Shown here: in pieces, positions 43,425 through 55,617 of the stretch
Position numbering within the stretch: the stretch's first letter is position 1
How the letters are laid out: every line of letters begins with the position of its first letter
DNA from: Erinaceus europaeus
Lineage: Eukaryota; Chordata; Mammalia; Eulipotyphla; Erinaceidae
Reading direction: 5' to 3'
Assembly (NCBI RefSeq): GCF_950295315.1
Contig: NC_080185.1
Location: 48,403,237 to 48,467,236, forward strand
DNA: 64,000 nt
Notes under the pieces: generated by a model
The model's database searches: none
Seen by the model: the letters and a program-made list of their open reading frames with translations, nothing else
Told to the model about the DNA's origin: nothing
Position numbers and translations under genes: made by a program

Positions 43425-43672
43425 ATTGCCACAAGGGTTGTTGTCATGGCTAGGTGCCTGCAAAATAAATCTACTTGTCCCTGAGGTAATTTTCCATTTT
43501 ATTCTCCTTTCTTCTTTATCAGATAGGATAGAGAGAGAGAGAAATTGGGTAGGGGATAGAAGGACATTGAAAGAGAAGCACCTGAATCCCTGCTTCAGGG
43601 CTTGTACCTAAACACTCACACATGCTAATATGTGCTTTCAAGCTGGTACAACACCAACTGCCCCCCCTACAT
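43425..43672 (-). mobile_element. Diverged SINE
   Basis: Minus strand: GTTGTTGTCATGGCTAGGTG, TCCCTGAGGTAATTTTCC, GATAGGATAGAGAGAGAGAG. It has the 3' segment of long SINE-A but a body closer to SINE-B, so the family is uncertain. Confidence 0.6.
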
Positions 43673-43740
43673 ACTAAATTCTGCCAGTATAAACTGTTTT
43701 TTACCAATTCTCAGATTTCAGACTAAAAGTAGCCAAACTG

Positions 43741-44195
43741 TGTTGTTAAAATTTCCGGATCTAGCTGGCCTGGCTTGCTTCACGGCGGGTAACAGAGACG
43801 CGGAGACAACGGCTGGGCAGGGCAGCTGTATTTCTTTATTCAGGAACAACGATTCACAAACTAAGACAAACTAATCACCAAATAGAACTCTGCTGTCTCT
43901 TTGCGGCGGCGCAAGCACTCTCTCTTTTTCTCTCGAACTCAGGAACCCTCTCCCTTACTCTCGAACTCATGAACTCTCGTACTCGGGAACCCTCTGAAAC
44001 TCTGGCACACTGGAACTCTCTCTTACTCTGTAACCCTCAAACTCTCGAACTCTGGAACTCAGGAACTCTCGGACTCAGGAACCCTCTCTCTGGGTTCCTT
44101 TGGGCGGGGCCAAGCAGGCCCGCAAAATTAACAGGACTCATCCAATTCTCTTGGGCGGGGGAGGGCTAGAACAAACCAATGTAAAGCATACGACA
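43741..44195 (-). mobile_element. Solo LTR (family 1)
   Basis: 455 bp on the minus strand, ends TGTCGTATGC and AATTTTAACAACA, with a perfect 6-bp TSD (AAACTG) at 43735-43740 and 44196-44201. The R/U5 region with CCTGAATAAAGAAATAC and AGCCGTTGTCTCCGCGTCTC matches the 23031 copy. The middle is rich in GAGTTC-type repeats but lacks the ordered 26-bp array. No internal proviral sequence adjoins it. Confidence 0.93.
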
Positions 44196-44257
44196 AAACT
44201 GTCTCTAATTTTTTTTAATTATGGTAAAAAAAATTGGTAAATTATGGTAAATTTTAT

Positions 44258-44398
44258 TTATTTATTATTTATTTATTTATTACCAGAGAACTGCTCAATA
44301 CTGGCTTACAGTGGTGCAGGAGATTGAACTTGGGACTCTGGAGTCCCAGGCATTAGAGTGTTTTGCATAACCATTATGCTATCTACCCCACCCAGTAA
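44258..44398 (-). mobile_element. SINE-C
   Basis: Minus strand with an (ATTT)n tail at the left. The body is CCAGAGAACTGCTCAATACT and the head CATAACCATTATGCTATC. Confidence 0.88.
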
Positions 44399-44520
44399 AT
44401 AGATGTTGTTGTGGGAAGGGACACATAACTTTGCTTGTGGGTCCTGTGTGAGACTACACCCCCTGTAACCTTATAATCTTATAAACCATTATTAAATCTC
44501 TAAAAAATAACAAAAAATAA
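44399..44520 (+). mobile_element. Old L1 3' end
   Basis: Plus strand, with TGTGTGAGACTACACCCCCT, AATCTTATAAACCATTATTA and an A-rich tail. Confidence 0.6.
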
Positions 44521-44631
44521 CTCCTGCAGAAGATATCTCCTTGTGTTCTCACAAGCAATAGTTTGAGCTAATAGTTTAGTAGTCAACATTATTTTTTAAA
44601 TTAATTATGAAAGTATTTACATTACATGTCT

Positions 44632-44740
44632 TTCTCCCTTCCTCCCCTCTTTCCTTTTTCTTTCTTTCCTTCCTTCCTTCCTTCCTTCCTTCCTTCCTTC
44701 CTTCCTTCCTTTCTACTTTTTTTTCTCTTTTTCTTTCTAA
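44632..44740. repeat. (TTCC)n-rich pyrimidine tract
   Basis: TTCC repeats at about 44664-44710, flanked by TTTC-rich sequence. The Lys/Glu-rich open frame through it on the minus strand is spurious. Confidence 0.95.
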
Positions 44741-44809
44741 TTCATTGTCACCACTGCACCACTGGAGTTCAGTATCTGCATGATGACTCCACATAGCCCA
44801 ATGTCATTT

Positions 44810-45013
44810 ATCTACTTTATTTATTTTTCATTTTTCTTAAGACAGAGAAATTGAGAGGGGAAGGGAGAGATAGAGAAAATGAAAGAAAGACACATGTAGC
44901 ACTTTTTCACTGCTCATAAGTCTTCCCCTCTGCAGATGAGGACCAAGGGCTTGAACTCAGATCCTTGTTTATGGTAATACATGACCCTATCATGTGTACC
45001 TCACTTGGCCCCA
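44810..45013 (-). mobile_element. SINE-B
   Basis: Minus strand, with AAGACAGAGAAATTGAGAGG, TCTGCAGATGAGGACCAAGG and GGGCTTGAACTCAGATCC. Confidence 0.8.
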
Positions 45014-45019
45014 CATGCC

Positions 45020-45241
45020 TTTTTTTCTTTGTTCTAATTAACTAATTTATTATTGGATAGAAACAGAGAGAAATTGAGAGGAAAGGGGTAGATAGAGAGG
45101 GAAAGAGACAGAGAGACACTTGCAGCCCTGCTTCATCACTCATGAAGCTTTCCCCCTATAGGTGGGGACCAGGGGCTTGAACCTGGGCCCTTGCACACTG
45201 TAATATGTGCACTTAACCGTATGTGCCCCCCCCGCCCCCCC
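45020..45241 (-). mobile_element. SINE-B
   Basis: Minus strand, immediately beside the previous copy and in the same orientation: ATAGAAACAGAGAGAAATTG, CATGAAGCTTTCCCCCTATA, GGGGCTTGAACCTGGGCC, with a C-run at its right end. Confidence 0.88.
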
Positions 45242-45474
45242 ACTTGCTTTCCTAAAGTGTAAAAATGTGCATTGTTAGTGAAAAACCACACAGATGATAT
45301 GAAAGCTAGTAAGCTGGAATTGCTACTTTGACTTATGCTTAATTAAATGGGTATCATAGCCACAGTCTGATTTTGGAGGCCTTGTATTCACTTGTGGTTT
45401 TTCCATGTTGTGAGTGTCAAGCACTACAATAAAAACTGCTGTTATTGAATGTCACCAAAGTGAAAATACCTAGG
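45242..45474. other. Unassigned sequence
   Basis: Nothing recognisable. Confidence 0.4.
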
Positions 45475-45625
45475 TGGAGGGTGAGGGCAGATGTTTAGCT
45501 TCACTGAGAGGTGGTAGTGGAGGGGGGGAATGGGACACAGACTTTTGGTGGTGGGAATGGTGTTAATATACACTCCTATTAATGTATAGTCTCACAAATT
45601 ACTATTCAGTTTATAAAAGGGGGAA
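45475..45625 (+). mobile_element. Old L1 3' end
   Basis: Plus strand: GGTGGTGGGAATGGTGTTAA, ATACACTCCTATTAATGTAT, then A-rich. Confidence 0.6.
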
Positions 45626-45968
45626 AATTGATCGAAAGTCTCAGACTTTTTGTTGCATAGACCATAACTCTGAGTATATGTTCCTTTAATCTAAGCATTT
45701 AAGACTTCAAATTAGTAATCAGATAGAATTTTAACAGTGGGCTGTTTTCATTTAAAATAAAGTTTTCAAAAACATTGTTTTCATTTCTATTCATTTTTAT
45801 TTCACCCACATTATGGGAGAGTGTTAATGGTTTACAGTTCGTTTGTTGACACATAGGTAAAAGTGTTGGTTTATTTACTGGGTTGTTGGAAAAATTATTT
45901 TTCTGTTTTTATATGCAAAAATGCATCATGACTTCTCCAGTAACACAATGGTTTAAAGAAGTTTATTT
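45626..45968. other. Unassigned AT-rich sequence
   Basis: No gene is supported; about 45800-45865 (GTTAATGGTTTACAGTTCGT) may be a small older L1 3' fragment on the minus strand. Confidence 0.4.
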
Positions 45969-46190
45969 TCTGGGGCCAGGTAATGGTGCACCTACTTAAG
46001 AGTTCACATTACAGTATACAAGGATGCAGGTTCAAGCCCCTAGTCCCCACCTGCAAAGGGAAAGCTTCATGAGTGGTGAAACATGGCTGAAATGTTTTTC
46101 ATGTCTCTTTTTCTCTCTCCGTCTCTATCTTCCCCTCCCCTCTAAATTTATCTCTGTTTATATCCAATAAATAAATAAAATATTAAAAGA
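45969..46190 (+). mobile_element. SINE-B
   Basis: Plus strand. The head is GGGGCCAGGTAATGGTGCAC, the B-box region GGTTCAAGCCCC, then GGAAAGCTTCATGAGTGGTG, with tail TCCAATAAATAAATAAAA. Confidence 0.9.
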
Positions 46191-46261
46191 TGTTCCTATC
46201 TGGAAACTGACGAGCTCAGCTCTTGCCACCTAAGTTAGTATATTCTACTTTGAATGAATGT

Positions 46262-47090
46262 GTTTTTATTTATCTATTTATTTTTTGTTTTAAAAGGAAA
46301 CATTGACAAGACCATAGGATAAGAGAGGCTCAACTCCTCACAATTCCCACCACCAGAACTCTGTATCCCATCCTGTGCCTGATAGCTTTCCTATTATTTA
46401 ACCCTCTGGGAGTATGGACCCAAGGTCACTGTGGGATGCAGAAGGTGGAAGGTGTGGCTTCTGTAATTGTTTCTCTGCTGAACGTGGGCATTGATGGGTT
46501 GATTCATGCTCCCAGCCTGCCTCTCTCTTTCTCTAGTGGGGAGGGGCTCTGGGGAAGCAGAGCTCCAGGACACATTGGTAGAGTTGTCTGTCCAGGGAAG
46601 TCTGGTCGGCATCATGCTAGCATCTAATCTGGAGCCTGGTGGCTGAAAAGAGAGTTAACATATAAAGTCAAACAAATCATTGACTAATCATGAACCTAAA
46701 GGCTGGAATAGTGCAGATGAAGTGTTGGGGGAAGGGGACGTGCTCCGTTTTGTAGATAGTAGGTCTATTTGAGTTATATTCCAAAGGGCCTGTGGTTATA
46801 CTAGTTTTTTTTTTCCTTTTTCTTTCTCCTGAGCCTGAAATCTGATATGCAGCTGGATCCAAGTTATTGTCTGGGGAGATGATGGTATGGCTTCATAAAT
46901 TACCAGAAAGCTGGATCAGGGAATAGAGTAGCTCCCAAATATGGGAAAATTGTATAGATATTGCTGACTATGAACCCCATCTGTTTGATGTGATCTGGGT
47001 CCAATATTCAGCTTAGGAGCCTATGTGTCTGCTTCATCCCTATAGATCTGAGCTCACATTCAGTGGTCATTAGTAGGAACATTCCAAGCT
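46262..47090 (-). mobile_element. L1 3' end, long truncated copy
   Basis: Minus strand: GGAAACATTGACAAGACCAT, GTGGGATGCAGAAGGTGGAA, GGCCTGTGGTTATACTAG, GATCTGAGCTCACATTCAGT. Same 3'UTR subfamily as 30170-30975. The 73-codon minus-strand open frame is repeat sequence. Confidence 0.88.
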
Positions 47091-47612
47091 GCCCCAATAT
47101 CAACCCATCTTCCTCAGGTGTTTTAATCATAGCCTAGGAATATCAATTACTACTCAGTCTTCCCATTCAATTATGTCTTTCTGTACCTTCTTAAAACACT
47201 ACTAATCATCTTGATATGCAGACAGTTATTGTATATTTATTTATGTCTAAATGTACATATTCATATTAATACTAGAGAATACAAAGGATTTTGCAGCTAC
47301 ATGATCACAATCTTTTAAAATCTGGTTGATATCAGAGAATGCATGTTAATATATTTGCAACTTCGATACTTACAGCAGTGCCCAGTGAATGAATATTCAA
47401 GAATTTAATATTTAATTAGAGAATGTGTAAATGAGGTAAAAACAACTTCATTTAAAGTATAGTCAGTATCATCATCATTTCACTGTTTTTTTCCAAGTTT
47501 CATATCTCTGTATAAGCATCTGTAGAATCTTACAGGCAAAATCAATCAATAAATAAATGGGACTACATCAAATTGAAATAGCTTCTGAAAACTGAACGTA
47601 TTGTTAGGCAAC
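47091..47612. other. Unassigned AT-rich sequence
   Basis: No gene or recognisable repeat is seen. Confidence 0.4.
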
Positions 47613-47835
47613 AGAGATTAGATGGCTTAGTGTTAGAACATAGGATTTGCATGCTCAAGGTCTCTAAGGTGGGGTTAGATCTTTGCAACTACATAATAAT
47701 TCTGCTCCAGGGCTGGGGAAATAGCATAGTGGTTCTACAAAACCTGTCATGCTTGAGGCACTGATTTTCCCATCTTCAATTCCCAGCACCACCTAGGCTA
47801 GAGCTAAGTAGTGCTCTGGGGGAAAAAAAGACTTA
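47613..47835 (+). mobile_element. SINE-C plus a possible older copy
   Basis: 47705-47835 is a clear plus-strand SINE-C (GGCTGGGGAAATAGCATAGT, ending GTGCTCTGGGGGAAAAAAAG). 47613-47700 (GATTAGATGGCTTAGTGTTA) looks like a much older related copy. Confidence 0.7.
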
Positions 47836-48460
47836 ATATTGATTCACAAAATTACAAGATACAGTGTTACAACTCCTCATTGTTCCCACCACCAGAGATC
47901 TGAATCCCCAATTACTCCACTCCACTGTAAGCTACAACCATTCTCTTAAGGTTGCAGATAATGGGTTAGCCATTATTTCTACAACTATATGTATATATTT
48001 TTATATATTTGCCTATTTTTAAGGTTACAATTTATCTTTCAGTTCATACATACACCTATTACTACACCTAAATGTCCCTCCCTATTTCCTCTTTTCCCTC
48101 CAGGTCCTGATGGAGTTGAAATTCAGAGCCTTCTGGTCATCTTTTTCCCCTTCTGGGAGTATGGACCAAAATTTTGGAGGTGCAGAAGGTGGGAGTTCTG
48201 GCTTCTGTAATTGCTTCTCTCCTGGACATGAGCACTGGCAGGTTGATCCATACCCCCAACCTGGTTCTGTCTTTTCCTGGTGAGGTAGGGCTCTGGAGAG
48301 GTGAGGACACAGGACATGTTGTTGAGGTCATTTTCCCAGGTAAGTCATGAAGAAATTATAGTAGCATCTGCAACTTGGTGACTGAAAAGTAGCAAGACAT
48401 AGAGTGGGACAAAATGACTAATGAAATAGAACCAAAAAGTAGGAGTGGAACAAATGAGAA
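47836..48460 (-). mobile_element. Older L1 3' end
   Basis: Minus strand and diverged: TTCCCACCACCAGAGATCTG, CTGGGAGTATGGACCAAAAT, GAGCACTGGCAGGTTGATCC. The frames at 48123-48331 are repeat sequence. Confidence 0.75.
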
Positions 48461-48525
48461 TAGATGCTTTTCTTGCTGTTCTTCTGTAAATGCCTTATAT
48501 TAATTCCATTATTTTTAGTTCTTTT

Positions 48526-48642
48526 AATGAGAATACTGTTCAACTCTGGCTTATGGTGGGACTGGAGATTGAACCTGGGATCTCAGAGCTTTAGGCATGG
48601 AAGTATTTTGCGTAACCGTTATGCTATTTCCCCTACCCCTCC
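48526..48642 (-). mobile_element. SINE-C
   Basis: Minus strand: TTCAACTCTGGCTTATGGTG, GATTGAACCTGGGATC, CGTAACCGTTATGCTATTTC. Confidence 0.85.
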
Positions 48643-49704
48643 CATTATATTAATGGTTTCCTTGAACCTCACCTCTCAAGTCTTTTTTGCTGTTGTTAGC
48701 TTTTATATATTTATCTTATTTTTGCTGTAAATTTTATTTATTAATTAAAACCTATGTAAAACCAAGTGAGACGAAGGTACCAGTGAAGGTGAAGGTCATG
48801 TACAGATGTAGTCTGCTTAATCAATCATTATAGAAGTCCCTGGGTCCAGCCATGATATCAGGCTGACCTTAAGATTACATATTGGTAAGCGAAGTGTTCT
48901 TTTTTATTCAGCCAGGATATGAAACTCAGGCCTCTGCTATTCAGGTGAAACGGCTGGTTTAGGTTGGTTGTGTAAACTTCCTTTACTGCAGTAGGCTCTC
49001 TTGCAATATTTTTTAAATGGTTTATTCTTTTTTAGAATGTAGAGATGCAAGTTAAAGTTTTTATCTTTGTTTTTTTTTTTCTTCCTTCCATGGTCTGCTA
49101 CATTGTGAAGTCACTCTGAGCTGACTATAACAAGTTTCAAACTACCATGTACAACTTTCTTTTTACTTTCCACTGAAACCATCAGAATTTTTATGAGTGA
49201 CAACATTATAATTCTAGTAATACTAAATTTGTTCTAAACTATAAAATGAACAGCATTCAACTACATGTTAATATAATTTGATACTACCTTTGAGAATTAT
49301 CTACACATAATGCATATGGTCACGACATAGATCTTTGATAGTTAAGATATTTGTACTGAATGAACAAATGCACTTAAAATGTGTTCATTTCACAAATTCA
49401 TGGGCATATGTAGAGAAAATACAAGCATTCCTGTAACGAAGTAATAGGAAATTTAAAAAAACAGTATTGAGAAATACTAGTCAGTCTCTACATTGTTAAG
49501 ATAGAAAGTTTGATTTACATTTGCTATTGTCTGTTAGTGTTAAGAAATATATTTTAATTTACATTTACTAGCTGAAGAGAGGAAGAAAGTAACATTATTG
49601 TAGAGAAAAGAAATATGAAATTCTAGCTAATTATAGAGAAAAAAATCTGTAGTGTAAATATCCGTTGGCACTGGAAAGTAAACCATAGTTAATCATTAAA
49701 GTAC
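48643..49704. other. Unassigned AT-rich sequence
   Basis: About 1 kb with no supported gene or recognisable repeat. Confidence 0.4.
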
Positions 49705-49918
49705 TTTAAAATTTATTTATAAAATAAAAAATAAAAATATCAACAAGACCATAGGATAAGAGGAGTACAATTCCACATAATTCTCACTACCAGAGTTCAG
49801 TATCCAACCCTCTCCCTTGAAAGTTTTCCTATTCGTTATCCCTCTGGGAGCATGAACTCAGGATCATTATGGGGTGCAGAAGGTGGAAGATCTGTCATCT
49901 GTAATTGCTTCTCCACTG
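49705..49918 (-). mobile_element. 5'-truncated L1 3' end
   Basis: Minus strand: AACAAGACCATAGGATAAGA through CTGTAATTGCTTCTCCACTG, where it abuts an older L1 3' end. Confidence 0.82.
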
Positions 49919-50276
49919 TTTATTGGGGGTGTTTAATGCTTGACAGTAAATACAGTAGTTGGTACATGCATAAAATTTTCTCAGTTTTCTGACAAACTCG
50001 CTCCCAGCCCAGGACCTCCTTTGTCATCTTGCACCAGGGCATGAAAGTCCAATTCCAAGCCTCCTGCCCAGAGTAATTTACGTTGGTGCAATACACCAGG
50101 CCCAGTCCAATTTTACTTTGTACTTCTCATTTCTGTTCTTAATTTTCAACTTCTGTCCATTAGTGAAATCATCCCTTATTCATCTTTCAATTTTTGGGAT
50201 CATTTCATTTCATGTTTCCCTCAAGCTCTATTCAAAGTGAGGTGAAATTTCATCATTTATAATAGTTGAGTAGTAT
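49919..50276 (-). mobile_element. L1-D: old L1 3' end, left part of a nested host
   Basis: Minus strand: TGCTTGACAGTAAATACAGT, CTTGCACCAGGGCATGAAAG, CACCAGGCCCAGTCCAATTT, ending at TTGAGTAGTAT where L1-B entered. It continues at 55109 and beyond. Confidence 0.82.
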
Positions 50277-51626
50277 TTTTTAAATTTTTTTTATTTAAAA
50301 AAGGATTAATTAACAAAACCAAAGGGTAGGAGGGGTACAACTCCACACAATTCCCACCACCCAATCTCCATATCCCACACCCTCCCCTGATAGCTTTCCC
50401 ATTCTCTATCCCTCTGGGAGCATGGACCCAGGGTCATTGAGGGTTGCAGAAGGTAGAAGGTCTGGCTTCTGTAATTACTTCCCCGCTGAATATGGGCGTT
50501 GACTGGTCGGTCCATGCTTCCAGTCTGCCTCTCTCTTTCCCTAGAAGGGTGTGTGTCTGGGGAAACTGAGCTCCAGGACACATTGGTGGTGTCTTCAATC
50601 CAGGTAGGACTGGCTAGCATCTTGATGGCATCTGGAACCTGGTGATTGAAAAAAGAGTTAACATAGGAAGCCAAACAAATTGTTGAGCAATCATGGACCC
50701 AAAGCTTGGAATAGTGGAGAGGAAGTGTTAGGGAGGCACTCACTGCAAACTCTAGTGTACTTCTGCTTTCAGGCATATATTTTGCAGTAGTTTATGGATA
50801 TGTGTGAACATAAGCTCTCTCTCACTGAAACTGGTGTATATCTAGGTTTTGGGACTTTGTTAGAAAGTGAACCACCTGAGATGAAATTAGAGTGTACTAT
50901 AAAAGGAAAGGTCTCACCCGAGTAATGAAGCGGAAGGGTTGTCATTCCACATATGAAGTCTCTGGAAACAGTCTGAGGTGAAGCATGTTGAGGTGGCAAT
51001 CGTTGCGTTGGTTAGGTTGTGGTTGGCAGATGCAATATTATTTGATATGGATTGGGAGAGGCATACGGGAAAGTGGGCCCTATCCAAGGGTTCCAGGACT
51101 GGGGGAAGTAGGGGCTCTATAGTGGAGATGTGAGGTTCCTGCTGTCTTAGGGTTCCAAAAGACAATCGTCAGTTAATGTTATCATCACATTGTCTGGTAA
51201 TTGGGTTAACTTTGAAAAGTCCTTTTGTTATGGTTTGCTGTACAGTAACCAGTATCTTGTATATAGCTGTGCTATTGGTTGCTTCTGATCTACTTGGTCT
51301 AGGCTTTTGAGAGGGTCTGCATATCAAATACACAGCCTATATATTAAAAAGATTCAGTTTGTGTTTTGAAAAACTTTGAGACATAAAATTGATATTTCCC
51401 CTCTCATATTAATTAACTAGTGATTTATATGTCTACATTTTGCTAGGAGTCTACATAAACACCATTCCCACCACCAAAAGACTGTGACCCATCCCTCCCA
51501 CCCACTCCCACCCCCCACTAGTCCAGGAAGCTGCATGTCTACCCCTCACCACAGGGCTTTTACTTTGGTGCCCTACTTACAATTTGGTCAGGTCCTGCTT
51601 TTAGTTTCCCTTTCAGATCTTCTTAG

Positions 51627-54600
51627 TCAACTTCTGTTGATGAGTGGGATCATCCCATAGTCATCTTTATCTTTCTGACTTAGCCCACTTAACATAACTC
51701 CTTCTAGCTCTGTCCAAGATGGGTCAGAGAAGGTGGGTTCATTGTTCTTGATAGCTGCGTAGTATTCCATTATGTATATATACCATGGCTTTTTTAGCCA
51801 CTCATCTGGTGTTGGGCACCTGGGTTGCTTCCAGGTTTTAGCTATTATGAATTGTGCTGCTATGAACATAGGAGTACACACCTCTTTTTGGTTGGGTGTT
51901 ATGGAGTCCTTGGGGTATAATCCCAGGAGAGGAATTACTGGATCATATGGAGGGTCCATGTCTAGCCTTGTGAGAGTTTTCCAGACTGCTCTCCACAGAG
52001 GCTGTACCAATTTACATTCCCACCAGCAATGTAAAAGGGTTCCTCTGTCCCCACATCCTCTCCAGCATTTGTTGCTGCTGTCCTTTTTGATGTATGCCAT
52101 TCTTACAGGAGTGAGGTGGTATCTTAGGGTCTTAATTTGCTTTTCTCTGACAATCAGTGACCTAGAGCAATTTTTCATATGTTTGTTAGCCTTTTGGATC
52201 TCCTCTGTAGTGAATGTATTGTTGATATCCTCTACCCATTTTTGGATGGGGTCATTTGCTGTTTTGGTGCTAAGTTTGCTGAGCTCTTCATATATTTTGG
52301 TGATTAGTTTCTTGTCTGACGTCTGGCATGTGAAGATCTTCTCCCATTCTGTGAGGGGTCTCTCTGTTTGTTTAATAGTTTCTTTGGATGTGCAGAAGTT
52401 TTTCAATTTTATGTATTCCCAGTGGTATGTTTCTGCTTTAGTCTTCCTTGCAATTGGGTTTGATTCATCAAAGAAGTCCTTGAGGTGTAGGTGGGAAAGT
52501 GTTTTACCAATGTTTTCCTCTAAGTATTTGATTGTTTCTGTTCTGACATCTAGGTCTTTGATAGATTTGGAGTTGATTTTTGTTTCTGGTGAGATAAAGT
52601 GGTTCAGTTTCATTCTTCTGCATGTTACAACCCAGTTTTCCCAGCACCATTTATTGAAGAGAGCCTCCTTCTTCCATTAATGCTTTGGGCCCCCATATCA
52701 AAGATTAGATGTCCATAGGTGTGGGTATTTATTTCTGGGCTTTCAATTCTGTTCCACTGGTCTGTGTGCCTATTTTTGTTCCAGTACCATGCTGTTTTGA
52801 TGACGATGGCTTTATAATATATTTCAAGGTCTGGGAATGTTATGCCTCCATTTCTGTTTCTTTTCCTCAAGATGGTTTTGGCAATTCTAGGTGTTTTCAG
52901 ATTCCAGATAAATGATTGTAGTGTTTGTTCTATTCTCTTAAAGAAGCTTGGTGGAACTTTGATGGGTATTGCTTTAAATTTTTATATGGCTCTGGGGAGA
53001 ATATTCATTTTGATGATATTTACTCCTACAATCCATGAGCATGGGATATCTTTCCATTTCTTGGTATCAGTTTCTATTTCCTTGAGTAGTGTCTCATAGT
53101 TTTCAGCATACAAGTCTTTCACTTCTTTGGTCAACTTTATTCCTAGGTGTTTGATTGATTTTGCTGAGACAGTAAATGGGAGTGATTTCTGGATGTCTTC
53201 TTCTTCAGATTTAGTGTTTGCATAAAGAAATGCCGCTGATTCTGTACCTTGATTTTGTAGCCTGATACCTTGCTATATTGCCTAATAACTTCCAGTAATT
53301 TTCTGCTGGATTCTTTAGGTCTTTCTATGTATACTATCGTATCATCTGCAAATAGTGAGAGCTTGACTTCTTCCCTTCCAATCTGTATTCCTTTGATTTC
53401 TTTCTCTTGCCTGATTGCTATGGCAAGAACTTCCAATACTATGTTGAAGAGTAATGGTGACAGTGGACAGCCCTGTCTAGTCCCTGATCTGAGGGGGAAT
53501 GCTTTCAGCTTCTGTCCATTGAGTATGATGTTGGCTGTAGGTTTTCTATATATAGACTCCACTATCTTGAGGAATTTCCAATCTATTCTCATTTTTTGTA
53601 GAGTTTTGAGCATGAACGGGTGTTGGATTTTGTTAAAAGCTTTCTCTGCATCTATTGAGTGTTGTATGCCTTACATTGGGTTGTTCTAGCTCTCCCCCTG
53701 CCAAGAAAATTGGATCAGTCCTGCTAGTTTCGCGGGCCCGCTTGGCCCCGTCCCAAGGAACCCCGAGAGATTTCCAGAGTTCCAGAGTTAGAGAGTGTTT
53801 GGTGCCGCCGCAGGGGAAAGAGGCAACAGAGTTCTGTTTGGTGATTAGCTTGGGTTAGTTTATGAATCGTTGTTCCTGAATAAAGAAATACGGCTTCCCG
53901 GCCCAGCCGTGTGTCCTTGAGTCTCTGTTACCCACCCATGAAGCTAGCCCGGCCAGCTAGAGCATCCGAATTTTAACAACAATTGAGATAATCATGTGGT
54001 TTTTGGCTTTGCTTTTATTGATGTGGTGAATGACAGTGATTGACTTACGGATGTTGAACCAGCCTTGCATTCCTGGGATGAATCCCACTTGGTCGTGATG
54101 AACAATCTTTTTGATATGTTGCTCTATCCGGTTGGCAAGATCTTGTTTAATATTTTGGTATCTATGTTCATCAGAGATACTGGTCTGTAGTTTTCCTTTT
54201 TTGTTCTGTTCCTATCAGCTTTTGTTATCAGGGTGATGTTGGCTTCATAGAAGGTGGAAGGGAGTATTCCTGTTTCTTCAATCTTATGGAAAAGCTTAAG
54301 AAGTATGGGTACTAACTGTTTCCTGAAAGTTTTGTAGAATTTGTTTGTGAAGCCATCTGTTCCAGGACTTTTGTTGTTGGGGAGATTCTTAATAACGGTT
54401 TCAATTTCTTTGTCTGTTATTGGTGCATTTAGATTTTGTAATTCTTCTTAGCTAAGTTTTGGAAGGGCATATGCTTCTAGGAATTGTTCCATTTCTTCCA
54501 GATTCTCTAGCTTGGTGGCATATAGTTCTTTATAGAAGTTTCACAGGATTCTCTGGATTTCTGTGGTGTCAGTTGTGATATCTCCTCCATCGTTTACAAT

Positions 54601-55095
54601 TCTATTAATTTGAGTCTTCTCTCTTTTTTGTTTGGTGAGTCTGGCTAGGGGTTTGTCAATTTTGTTTAATCTTTCAAAGAACCAACATTTGGCTTCATTG
54701 ATCTTTTGTATGGTTCTTTTATTTTCGATGTTGTTTATTTCTGCTCTAACTTTAGTGGTTTCTGTTCTTCTGGTTGCTTTAGGGTTCCTTTGTTCCTCTT
54801 CCTCTATGTCCTTGAGGTGTGCAGTAAGGTCATTCATTTGAGCTTCTTCTTGGTGTTTAATATGTGATTGTATGGCTATAAGTTTCCCTCTCAGTACTGC
54901 TTTAGCTGTTTCCCAATTTTTTTGATAGGTTATGTCTTCATTTTCATTTGTTTCCAGGAACATTTGAATTTCCTGCTTTAGTGAGTCTGTGATCCAGTGG
55001 TTTTTCAGGAGTATGTTGTTTAGTTTCCAATTTCTGTGACTTTTCATAATTTTCTGTTTGTTGTTAAATGTTAGTTTTACTCCACTGTGGTCTGA
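51627..55095 (-). pseudogene. L1-B partial ORF2 (reverse transcriptase), interrupted
   Basis: Open pieces are 55143-54541 (end of endonuclease, SDHSGVKLTFNN, and linker), 53613-53143 (reverse-transcriptase core with [14 protein letters not shown] and the intact catalytic [12 protein letters not shown]), and 52613-51627 (328 codons, carboxy-terminal region with CWRGC...HCWWEC). The LTR at 53660-53981 separates the first two and further frameshifts separate the rest. The catalytic box is better preserved than in L1-A, but without a promoter, ORF1 or most of the endonuclease this copy cannot move by itself. Confidence 0.92.
53660..53981 (+). mobile_element. Solo LTR (family 1) inside L1-B ORF2
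   Basis: 322 bp, TGTTGTATGC to TTTTAACAACA, with a perfect 6-bp TSD (ATTGAG) at 53654-53659 and 53982-53987 interrupting the ORF2 reverse-transcriptase coding region. A polyadenylation signal is in CCTGAATAAAGAAATAC. It is the shortest of the three copies because nearly all the GAGTTCCT array is absent. No internal retroviral sequence is present. Confidence 0.95.
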
Positions 55096-55188
55096 AGCTG
55101 AGTAGTATATCACTACGTATATATACCACAGCTTTTTAGCCACTCATTTGTTGTTGGACACCAAAACTACTTCCATATTTTGGCTTAT

Positions 55189-55617
55189 TGTATTTAAAAA
55201 ATAAAAGAACTTTATGGGCTGGCACAGCTGCTGTTTAGCATGGGTTTAAAACAATCAAAGGTTTATTACATGGCAGTACAGCAGTACTGAACTGTATAGT
55301 TTACGTACAACAAGATAGACAATTATTGTCATAGGTAAGACAAGGCTAGGACTGTGAATCTGTAAGTTACCAAATTTCAGTTACATCTGTACAAGTCCCA
55401 GGTGGAGCAGCCATTGTGGGTATCACAAGCACATAAGAAAGCAGGGAGTTAGAAGATGGAGTGCAAGAACAGAGAGAGACTGACTTCCATCCAGCATGTA
55501 CATAAGTCACGTCCTGATGCTGGACACCAGCCCTATGCTAATTACGTTCTCATGTTCACCCTCAGCTGTATGCTAATAAAATCCCAAAGTCCTATCCATG
55601 GGCTCTGTCACAACATA
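55189..55617 (-). mobile_element. LTR-like insert, family not recognised
   Basis: About 429 bp interrupting L1-D. On the minus strand it reads about TGTTGTGACAGAGCCCATGG near its start, has a polyadenylation-type AATAAA near 55262, and ends near AAATACA. GGCTTAT on the left and GGCTATT on the right are candidate duplicated host bases, imperfect. No A-tail is seen, which argues against a SINE. An old LTR is the best guess. Confidence 0.5.

Larger units (their letters stand above)
50277..55098 (-). mobile_element. L1-B: 5'-truncated LINE-1 carrying a solo LTR
   Basis: About 4.8 kb including a 322-bp LTR. In transcription order: the end of the ORF2 endonuclease (starting near 55095), linker, reverse transcriptase, carboxy-terminal region, 3'UTR (51626-50277). 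Its 5' end corresponds to L1-A position about 13905, so ORF1 and the endonuclease start were never copied. TSD TGAGTAGTAT at 50267-50276 and 55099-55108 lies in an older L1 (L1-D). The sequence is close to L1-A, placing both in related, fairly recent subfamilies. Confidence 0.93.
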
